Shown: one piece after another, positions 1 to 5,040 of the stretch
Numbering within the stretch: position 1 is the stretch's first letter
Layout of the letters: each line of letters begins with the position of its first letter
Assembly: GCA_964541605.1 (NCBI GenBank)
Contig: CAZIQY010000128.1
Coordinates: 1-6,097, forward strand
Length of the DNA stretch: 6,097 bases
Direction: 5' to 3'
Source of the DNA: CAZIQY01 sp964541605
GTDB lineage: Bacteria > Desulfobacterota > Syntrophia > Syntrophales > UBA2185
Program-made: the position numbers and the translations under genes
The notes under the pieces: generated by a model
Database searches by the model: none
What the model was told of the DNA's origin: nothing
What the model saw: only the letters and a program-made list of their open reading frames with translations

Positions 1-246
1 CATTCCATCGCAGGAAAAACCTTTGTGGTCTTCACGTCTTTGGACGTATAGACATCATTTTCCCTGCTTGAGTTACTAAAGCAATGGGATGAGACATAAA
101 ATTAATCACTTTCATCTAAATTGGTTGTTAAATTCTAACCATTTGTAGAATGTTTCGGGGAAAGGTACTACACCCTTCCCCGAAACGTTCAATCTCAATA
201 ATTACTTTGCATCGGTTGTTGTACTACTCGTACATGCCGATCATCT
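1..246. other. Intergenic stretch at left edge, no supported gene
   Basis: No convincing gene is visible here. On the minus strand a 21-codon ATG frame (MSHPIALVTQ...) lies around 30-95 but has no ribosome binding site. Another minus frame runs off the left edge (ending ...KTTKVFPAME at base 1) and could be the start or middle of a gene outside the window, but it lacks a convincing start. A plus frame ending HSIAGKTFVVFTSLDV-stop at about base 51 could equally be the tail of a gene entering from the left. The only clear structure is the inverted repeat at 148-190, described separately. A small 5-bp hairpin (acgtc/gacgt) sits at 34-47. Confidence 0.5.
148..190. repeat. 15-base-arm inverted repeat, possible terminator of the repeat-protein gene
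   Basis: The left arm is gaatgtttcggggaa (148-162) and the right arm ttccccgaaacgttc (176-190), with a 13-base loop. All positions pair except one: U·G wobble if transcribed from the plus strand, C/A mismatch if transcribed from the minus strand. It lies 57 bases past the stop of the minus-strand gene at 247-684, which suits a transcription end or an RNA-protecting stem-loop. Neither side has the run of U expected of an intrinsic terminator, so that role is only an inference. A dispersed palindromic repeat is the main alternative. Confidence 0.6.
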
Positions 247-684
247 TTATAACGCTCCGATCGTCTTTGTGGTGAGGTGGGCAATCCAAGTCCAACTACC
301 TGCACTGTACTTATATAGTCCATACCCCGGATAGCTCATATACAGAGTTGTACCCATCGGCACCATGACCGACGGCACAGCACCGCCCAGCTTGGTCCAC
401 GTAGATGCGCCATCAAACGTATATAGTCCATACCCCGGATAGCTCATATACAGAGTTGTACCCATCGGCACCATGACCGACGGCACAGCACCGCCCAGCT
501 TGGTCCATGTCGAACTAGCGTACTTAAAGAATCCTTGCCCGGTAACGCTCGCATACAGAGTCGTACCGTCCGACACCATGACCGACGGAACAAGAGGTGT
601 AATCTGAGTCCACGTAGTAGTTGCACCATTAAACTCATATAATCCATACCCCGGATAGCTCATATATTTTTCCGGTATTGACAC
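247..684 (-). CDS. Short tandem-repeat protein (beta-propeller-like repeats), probably 5'-truncated
   Basis: The 145-residue product is built almost entirely of four repeats beginning at residues 7, 44, 79 and 115, of 37, 35, 36 and 31 residues. The pattern is YMSYPGYGLY, then a Gly/aromatic turn, STWTKL, VPSVMV and GTTL. Alternating small, aromatic and hydrophobic residues with Trp and Tyr at fixed places suggest short beta strands, as in propeller blades, but I do not recognise a named family and give no function. There is no signal peptide or membrane segment. The only in-frame start before the upstream stop (697-699) is GTG at 684 without a ribosome binding site; ATG at 663 has a weak GGA seven bases upstream. 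Only six unrelated residues precede the first repeat, so the gene looks like the 3' remnant of a longer one. It lies 183 bases downstream of the operon on the same strand and shows no functional link to it. Confidence 0.5.
   Translation of the reverse strand: MSIPEKYMSYPGYGLYEFNGATTTWTQITPLVPSVMVSDGTTLYASVTGQGFFKYASSTWTKLGGAVPSVMVPMGTTLYMSYPGYGLYTFDGASTWTKLGGAVPSVMVPMGTTLYMSYPGYGLYKYSAGSWTWIAHLTTKTIGAL
312..507. repeat. Tandem DNA repeat, two 88-bp identical copies at 108-bp period
   Basis: Bases 312-399 and 420-507 are identical over 88 bp with a period of 108 bp, which is exactly 36 codons. The next base differs (C at 400, T at 508). A 24-bp piece (tccataccccggatagctca plus tata) occurs a third time at 643-666. 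The copy between, around 508-620, is diverged in sequence while keeping the frame, with shared blocks such as caccatgaccgacgg at 361, 469 and 574. The copies encode repeats of the protein at 247-684. The near-perfect identity of two units beside diverged ones indicates a recent duplication or gene conversion. Confidence 0.9.
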
Positions 685-867
685 CGTACCGTGTGGTCAC
701 TCGCATCGCAGACCTCATGGCTCGTTCATTTGATCACTATGCGTCGATGCCCGAACGGCATCCGTCCGGATGGATGCTTTTCGGGGCATATGGAAACAGA
801 ATTTCTTCGGGTTATCCTATGAATGGCCGTGTTTGATATGGATTTCTGGTATGATGATCAGATGCCG
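685..867. other. Intergenic gap between operon end and repeat gene
   Basis: This 183-base gap holds no supported gene. All three minus frames that would extend the repeat protein upstream are broken by stops (for example at 697-699), and none continues the repeat pattern. The main structure is the long bulged hairpin at 747-789. A 24-codon minus frame starting at 789 (MPRKASIRTD...) overlaps that hairpin and is discussed as a possible transposase remnant only. I see no good sigma-70 promoter on the minus strand to drive the repeat gene. Confidence 0.5.
747..789. repeat. Long two-part inverted repeat downstream of the operon
   Basis: The inner part is gcatccgtccggatggatgc (758-777), a 20-base near-perfect palindrome with one G·U pair. 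The outer arms are atgcccgaa (747-755) and ttcggggcat (780-789), which pair with a single bulged base. A 2x2 internal loop separates the parts. It begins 79 bases after the stop of the dehydrogenase gene, so it may end or stabilise the operon transcript, though there is no U-tract on the minus strand. On the plus strand the inner hairpin is followed by TTTT. Its bulged, two-tier shape also resembles dispersed palindromic (REP-like) elements. Confidence 0.65.
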
Positions 868-1968
868 TCAATATCCCTCTTTGGCAAAGCGGAGGATTTC
901 TTCGCCGGTCTTTCCCTGCAGTCCCAGAAATGAAAGGGTTCGACCACTTTTGAAATAGTCGACCTGGTTCATTACAGAGGCGAGTTGAATGATTGAATCG
1001 ACTGTCGGCGTTTTAATCTTGACCAGGGTTCCCAGGTTTGAAAGAGGCACGAGACCATTGGCCGTATCTTCAACAAGATATCGGTGGCTTATGGATGTCG
1101 GTGAGTTCGGTCCGCGGCCGCCGTGTACAGTGCTGTGCGTGAGAAATTCGTGGAGGGTTTGCCCCTTTTCTTCCGGGTACAATCTTAACAGATATTCGAG
1201 GGCCGATGACAGATCCAAGCCCAAAGCTTTTCCGACGAAGATCTTTTCCTGGTCCATCTTCTCCATGACCCGACAAACAGATTCCGTCATGCCCTGCCAG
1301 TAGAATTCAAAATTGCCATGTGTGTCCTCAATCCGGCCTGTATTCAATACAACCGTCGGGCAGTGAAGAATCATGTTGACATTGGCAAGGCTGATTGTGA
1401 GAACATCGGAATAGGGCACAAATTCATGGAACATCTGTTGCAGCACAGTTGCGACGTAATTGCTATCCGATATGGGAATCGTACTGAAGGAGAGAACATT
1501 CTTCTTGCCCCATACCTCAACAACGGTCTCTTTCGATCGCCTTGTCGCATAAAGCAGTGATTCGGTACCGGCAATTTTGATGTCTTTTTTAATGCCCTTG
1601 CGCCTCAAGAGAGACTTGAAGGCGATGGAGGCAAAATTGTCGGGATTGAATACGACGATCTGACCATCTTCCAAAAAGGGGATCGCTTCTTCAATCACAG
1701 GCAGCTGAGCGAAGGCGGGGACAACGACCATGACCACATCGGCATCTTTGACTGCTTCGGCTATATGGATCGTGGTTGCCTTTATTGGGCCAAAGCCTTG
1801 TATCGCACCGGTCAATTCGATGCCGCCCCGCTTCCGGATAGGTAATATGTTGTTTTCGAACTGCGGATTTTCATACAGGGTAACCGCAAATCCTTTAAGA
1901 CCGAGGTGCGCTGCAAAGGTACATCCACCATTGCCTGCGCCTAGAATGGTTATCTTTTTAATGGTCAT
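868..1968 (-). CDS. Opine (octopine/nopaline) dehydrogenase family NAD(P)-dependent oxidoreductase
   Basis: This family joins or splits an amino acid and a 2-oxo acid through an N-carboxyalkyl (opine) bond using NAD(P)H/NAD(P). Some relatives act as simpler dehydrogenases. From the ATG at 1968 the product has 366 residues, close to bacterial opine dehydrogenases. An N-terminal Rossmann fold opens with ITILGAGNGG (residues 6-15). The second half has the family pattern: a His-Pro segment MILHCPTVVLNTGRIE with the likely catalytic His202, FYWQGMTESV (about 222-231), MDQEK, and RYLVEDTANGLVPLSNLG (about 296-313) with conserved Asp301. ATG at 1983 is possible but has no ribosome binding site, whereas 1968 is preceded by GAGGA with eight or nine bases of spacing and gives the usual N-terminus. 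It is the last operon gene, 15 bases after the enolase-family gene. Substrate and reaction direction are unknown; a catabolic oxidative role is inferred from the transporter. Confidence is high for family, low for substrate. Confidence 0.85.
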   Translation of the reverse strand: MTIKKITILGAGNGGCTFAAHLGLKGFAVTLYENPQFENNILPIRKRGGIELTGAIQGFGPIKATTIHIAEAVKDADVVMVVVPAFAQLPVIEEAIPFLEDGQIVVFNPDNFASIAFKSLLRRKGIKKDIKIAGTESLLYATRRSKETVVEVWGKKNVLSFSTIPISDSNYVATVLQQMFHEFVPYSDVLTISLANVNMILHCPTVVLNTGRIEDTHGNFEFYWQGMTESVCRVMEKMDQEKIFVGKALGLDLSSALEYLLRLYPEEKGQTLHEFLTHSTVHGGRGPNSPTSISHRYLVEDTANGLVPLSNLGTLVKIKTPTVDSIIQLASVMNQVDYFKSGRTLSFLGLQGKTGEEILRFAKEGY

Positions 1969-1983
1969 GGTGTTGTTCCTCAT

Positions 1984-3096
1984 TTAAACGGATAAGGTGT
2001 ATTTGGATAATTTACGATCGTCCAATGTCACACCCAGGCCGGGCCGATCTGTGACATGAATGACCGCATTCTCTATTTTCAAGTCACCCTTTTTAAGGAT
2101 ATCGTCCTTCAAACGGAGCGTTGACATCAAAGCGGCAGTGTAGGGGATGACGTTGGGCGTGGATGCGGCGAATTGCAAGCTGGCTGCCACGCTTCCGCCG
2201 GTTTCAATCATACTGTTGATGAAGATTGGTATGTTTGCGGCCTCCATGATCGCCGCAATTTTTTTTGCCTTGTAAAGGCCCTCGCTCTTTTGAAGCTTTA
2301 TGCTGACGATATCGACGGCATTTCTCTTGGCGAGAATCAGGGCATCGTAAATGGACGTCAGGCTTTCATCGGCGGAAATCGGCGTATGAACGGCTTCGCG
2401 CACGCGTACGAGACCATCCACATCCCACCGCGGGACGGGCTGCTCTACCCAAGCAACGTTATAGGCCTCCATTTTTCTGATGCACTGGATGGCGATCTGC
2501 GGCGTCCAACCCTGGTTTGCATCCGGAATAATCAATATTTTGTTGCCGATGGCTTCTCTGACAGCGGCAAGTCTCTCGACCTCAATTTCTGGATCATTAT
2601 GACCGACTTTAATCATGAGGGATCTGTATCCCTCCTTGACTGCTTTTTTAGCCTCCTTGACATTGGTCGAGGCGTCAGCTCCCATCAGAGGCCAAAGCAA
2701 GGGGAACTCTTTCCGGAAACACCCTCCCAGAAGATCGTAAATGGGGACATTGAAGTGTTTGCCGAGGATATCGTAAAGGGCTATACCGATTGCCGTCTTT
2801 GCAAAAGAATTACCTTTGACGGCGTCGTCCATTCGTTTGTGGATCATGCCTACGTTGCGGGGATCCATACCCTGAACCGCTGGATACAGGTAGTTGCGCA
2901 GAATGCTCACGACCGACTCGGGGCTTTCCTCGGAGAATCCGGGGCAGGGAGATGTATCGCCAATGCCATAGATCCCGCCATCGGTGTGGAGCCGGATCAG
3001 AACTGATGTGGCTGCTGTAATGGTTCCGAACGAAAGGGTATAGGGTATTATGGTTGGCACTTTAACGGGAATGATTTCCAGATCGGTTATTTTCAT
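1984..3096 (-). CDS. Enolase-superfamily enzyme, muconate lactonizing/mandelate racemase group
   Basis: The 370-residue length is normal for the superfamily, whose members abstract a proton next to a Mg-bound carboxylate to racemise, cycloisomerise or dehydrate acids in the cytoplasm. Residues 1-125 form the capping domain, with a GIGDTSPCPGFSEES loop at 44-58. The barrel shows likely metal ligands Asp192 (PDANQGW), Glu218 (WVEQP) and Asp243 (SADES), with lysines Lys163 and Lys267 (SIKLQK) on opposite faces. That Lys/Lys arrangement marks the MLE subgroup, which includes cycloisomerases, N-acyl amino acid racemases, dipeptide epimerases and betaine epimerases. The usual KxK has become Met161-Ile-Lys163. 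The DxD motif of dipeptide epimerases is absent near residues 317-334, where TLRLKDDIL resembles cycloisomerases. The start has AAGGAG five bases upstream, 51 bases after the dctM-type gene. The exact reaction is unknown; an epimerase or racemase acting before the downstream dehydrogenase is my inference. Confidence 0.9.
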   Translation of the reverse strand: MKITDLEIIPVKVPTIIPYTLSFGTITAATSVLIRLHTDGGIYGIGDTSPCPGFSEESPESVVSILRNYLYPAVQGMDPRNVGMIHKRMDDAVKGNSFAKTAIGIALYDILGKHFNVPIYDLLGGCFRKEFPLLWPLMGADASTNVKEAKKAVKEGYRSLMIKVGHNDPEIEVERLAAVREAIGNKILIIPDANQGWTPQIAIQCIRKMEAYNVAWVEQPVPRWDVDGLVRVREAVHTPISADESLTSIYDALILAKRNAVDIVSIKLQKSEGLYKAKKIAAIMEAANIPIFINSMIETGGSVAASLQFAASTPNVIPYTAALMSTLRLKDDILKKGDLKIENAVIHVTDRPGLGVTLDDRKLSKYTLSV

Positions 3097-3101
3097 ATTT
3101 G

Positions 3102-3107
3102 CTCCTT
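3102..3107 (-). promoter_or_regulatory. Ribosome binding site of the enolase-family gene
   Basis: AAGGAG lies on the minus strand five bases before the ATG at 3096. It fixes that start and allows independent translation after the 51-base gap. Confidence 0.8.
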
Positions 3108-3120
3108 ATGTTTGGACATT

Positions 3121-3146
3121 GCTTGCAAGAAACAGTGTCAGCAAGC
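3121..3146 (-). repeat. Small intercistronic stem-loop
   Basis: Six-base arms gcttgc (3121-3126) and gcaagc (3141-3146) are separated by 14 bases, in the only sizeable gap inside the operon, just after the dctM-type stop. There is no U-tract, so termination is unlikely. It could adjust transcript stability between the transporter and enzyme genes, or be chance. Confidence 0.3.
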
Positions 3147-3147
3147 C

Positions 3148-4455
3148 CTAATGAAGTAGTCCTGCGAGCCGTGGCAGGAAAAGCGAGAGATCCGGCCAGT
3201 ACGTGGTGATGATAACCATTGGTAGAAAACAGAAAAAAATAAGGATCAGCGTTGGCCTCATCATTTTATCGATGGTTATGTTTGCAACCCGCGCCCCGAT
3301 GTACATGATGCCGGCCATGGGCGGGGTCATCATGCCCATGCCCAGATTGACGCCTATGATCGAGGCGAAATGGATCGGATCTACGCCTATCTTAATTATT
3401 ACGGGATATAGCAACGGGGTTACCAGAAGAATCCCGCTCAATTCATCCATGATCATCCCTATAAAGATCAAGAATACGTTGATAAGAATTAAAAGGAGGA
3501 TCTTATTCTCCGTTATGCTGAGCAAGGCGGAAGCGACCTGTTGAGGCAACTGCTCCATGGTGTAGAGGCGGCTCAAAATGGCTGCAAAAAATGTCATCAG
3601 CATCATGGTGCCGGTTGCTGATACGGATGAACGCAGTAAAAGGAAGATTTCCTTGAATGTTAATTCGCGGTAAATGAAGCGACTCAATATGATCGCATAG
3701 AAAATGGACGCTGCCGCCGCTTCGGTTGGCGTCATGACGCCCCCATAGATGCCGACCATAATGACAAAGGGCAGCATCAACGCCCCAAACGCCGAGCGGC
3801 CTTCATGCCTGATGTTCTTCATCGCTTGCTGAAAGTCGATCCGGGGCGGTGTTTTGATCGTGGGGATTTTTCTCACCATGATGAGATTTGCAACTGAAAA
3901 GAATATTGCCAGCAGCAGCCCCGGTCCTACGGTTGCTATAAAACAGGCCGCCACCGATTGACCCGTGACAAAAGCGTACATGATCATCGCAATGCTGGGC
4001 GGTATCATGGTGTCTATAACCGCCGCAGAACTGATGAGTGCGGTGGAATAGCCGCGCGGGTAGCCATGTTTCTCCATTTCCGGAATCATGATGGTTCCGA
4101 TGGCAACCACCGAGGACGCTGCGGCGCCTGATATGGCGCTGAATATACAAGTTGCAAAAATGGCAACGATGCCCAGGCCGCCCCTTATTCTTCCAATAAT
4201 GGCATTGGCAAAGTTGATCAGCCTGCTGGCGATGCTCCCCCCGGTGCACAGGTAGCCGGTTGCAATGAAGAAAGGCAACGCTAGAAGGATGACGGAATTC
4301 AATTTTGAAAAACCGGCCGGCAAGAGAAAATCGCCAGTATAGGGTTTGGTGAGAATCAACAGAGCAATAGCCCCTAAAAAACTGAAGGGAACCGGAACGC
4401 CGGAGAAAATGAGTATCGCGAAGAGAAAAAGGGAGGAGACAACGATTATATCCAT
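3148..4455 (-). CDS. dctM: TRAP transporter large permease subunit (DctM type)
   Basis: This is the large membrane subunit of a tripartite ATP-independent periplasmic transporter. It forms the substrate and sodium path and works with the small subunit and the periplasmic binding protein. At 435 residues and about a dozen hydrophobic segments it is full length. Family landmarks in order are LLALPFFIATGYL (57-69), FSAISGAAASSVVAIGTIMIPEM (105-127, split here by segment), IPPSIAMIMY (151-160), GGVMTPTEAAA (238-248), MDELSGILLVTPLLYPV (336-352), VDPIHF (358-363) and VNLGMGMMTPPMA (369-381), with a TYWPDLSLFLP end. The sequence is not fused to the small subunit. Its ATG overlaps the end of the dctQ-type gene by 10 bases and has AAAGGAG eight bases upstream, so translation is probably coupled. 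The Glu-Leu-Ser after Met-Asp at 336 is a mild departure from common DctM sequences. Substrate cannot be read from this subunit. Confidence 0.95.
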   Translation of the reverse strand: MDIIVVSSLFLFAILIFSGVPVPFSFLGAIALLILTKPYTGDFLLPAGFSKLNSVILLALPFFIATGYLCTGGSIASRLINFANAIIGRIRGGLGIVAIFATCIFSAISGAAASSVVAIGTIMIPEMEKHGYPRGYSTALISSAAVIDTMIPPSIAMIMYAFVTGQSVAACFIATVGPGLLLAIFFSVANLIMVRKIPTIKTPPRIDFQQAMKNIRHEGRSAFGALMLPFVIMVGIYGGVMTPTEAAAASIFYAIILSRFIYRELTFKEIFLLLRSSVSATGTMMLMTFFAAILSRLYTMEQLPQQVASALLSITENKILLLILINVFLIFIGMIMDELSGILLVTPLLYPVIIKIGVDPIHFASIIGVNLGMGMMTPPMAGIMYIGARVANITIDKMMRPTLILIFFCFLPMVIITTYWPDLSLFLPRLAGLLH

Positions 4456-5027
4456 GACTCAGTCTCCTTTCTCGCGGACATCATTTCCTCGGGAACCGGT
4501 TCATTTTTCAAAATAGGAGTGATCCATTGGAGAAATTCGACGAAGAAATAAAAGCACATCAAGGCAAAGCCGACCAATAGGCTGAACTGAAAATAAACAA
4601 CGGGGTAAGTGCTACCCAGGAAAGTAGCACTTGAGTGCTCCATGCGGCGAATTCCCCACTCTGAATAGCGATAGGCCAAGATGACCGCATAGCAGGAAAG
4701 GGCAACAGAAATGAAACTCGTTACCGCCCGCGATATCGCGTAATGTCTTGGATTTTTGATAAACATATGGGTCAGTTCTGCTTTGATATGGCTACGCTCA
4801 TAGGTTCCGTATGAAGATCCAATAAAGTAAAGCCAAAAAGCGACGTAGGCCGCGAGTTCTTCGATTCCTACAATGGATGTCTTGAAGATGTAGCGCATCA
4901 CCACCTCAGCCATGATAGCGCTCATGGATATGCATATAGTCAAAAGCATCACAATGCGCTGCACCTTCAACAACATATCCCAGATAAAACGTCCTGTTAA
5001 TGCAAACTCGCGGCCCAGATCGCTCAT
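4446..5027 (-). CDS. dctQ: TRAP transporter small permease subunit (DctQ type)
   Basis: This is the four-helix small membrane subunit that supports the large TRAP subunit in the inner membrane. From the ATG at 5027 it has 193 residues, normal for the family. Hydrophobic segments lie at about 24-46, 56-74, 100-118 and 142-165. The family pattern is clear at 41-85: EVVMRYIFKTSIVGIEELAA, then a Trp-Leu-Tyr-Phe-Ile-Gly stretch and ERSHIKAELT with the conserved His-Ile. An upstream GTG at 5069 would add 14 residues that overlap the binding-protein gene. I reject it because AAGGAG sits six bases before 5027, 13 bases after the previous stop. The end overlaps the dctM-type start by 10 bases. The Glu/Lys-rich tail after residue 174 is cytoplasmic by the usual topology. 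Confidence 0.93.
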   Translation of the reverse strand: MSDLGREFALTGRFIWDMLLKVQRIVMLLTICISMSAIMAEVVMRYIFKTSIVGIEELAAYVAFWLYFIGSSYGTYERSHIKAELTHMFIKNPRHYAISRAVTSFISVALSCYAVILAYRYSEWGIRRMEHSSATFLGSTYPVVYFQFSLLVGFALMCFYFFVEFLQWITPILKNEPVPEEMMSARKETESWI

Positions 5028-5033
5028 GTGTAT

Positions 5034-5039
5034 CTCCTT
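5034..5039 (-). promoter_or_regulatory. Ribosome binding site of the dctQ-type gene
   Basis: AAGGAG on the minus strand, six bases before the ATG at 5027 and entirely inside the 13-base gap after the binding-protein stop. It decides between this ATG and the GTG at 5069. Confidence 0.85.
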
Positions 5040-5040
5040 G

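Noticed and set aside
1..52. Partial gene at the left edge (either strand)
   Set aside because: Short open frames reach the edge on both strands, but none has a start signal or recognisable residues, so none can be annotated.
312..507. CRISPR-like array of direct repeats
   Set aside because: The repeats are long, in frame at a 36-codon period, encode a repeat protein and have no unique equal-length spacers.
747..789. Integron attC site
   Set aside because: The arms do not match the GTTRRRY / RYYYAAC core sites, and no integrase or cassette array is visible.
989..1303. Plus-strand ORF opposite the dehydrogenase gene
   Set aside because: It is a shadow frame: the minus-strand reading has all the family motifs and this one has none.
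1969..1983. Dehydrogenase start at the ATG at 1983
   Set aside because: There is no ribosome binding site upstream; the ATG at 1968 has GAGGA and gives the usual N-terminus. The evidence is moderate, so 1983 remains possible.
2173..3006. 277-codon plus-strand ORF opposite the enolase-family gene
   Set aside because: It lies entirely antisense to a gene with clear catalytic motifs, its translation shows no family pattern, and no good ribosome binding site was seen.
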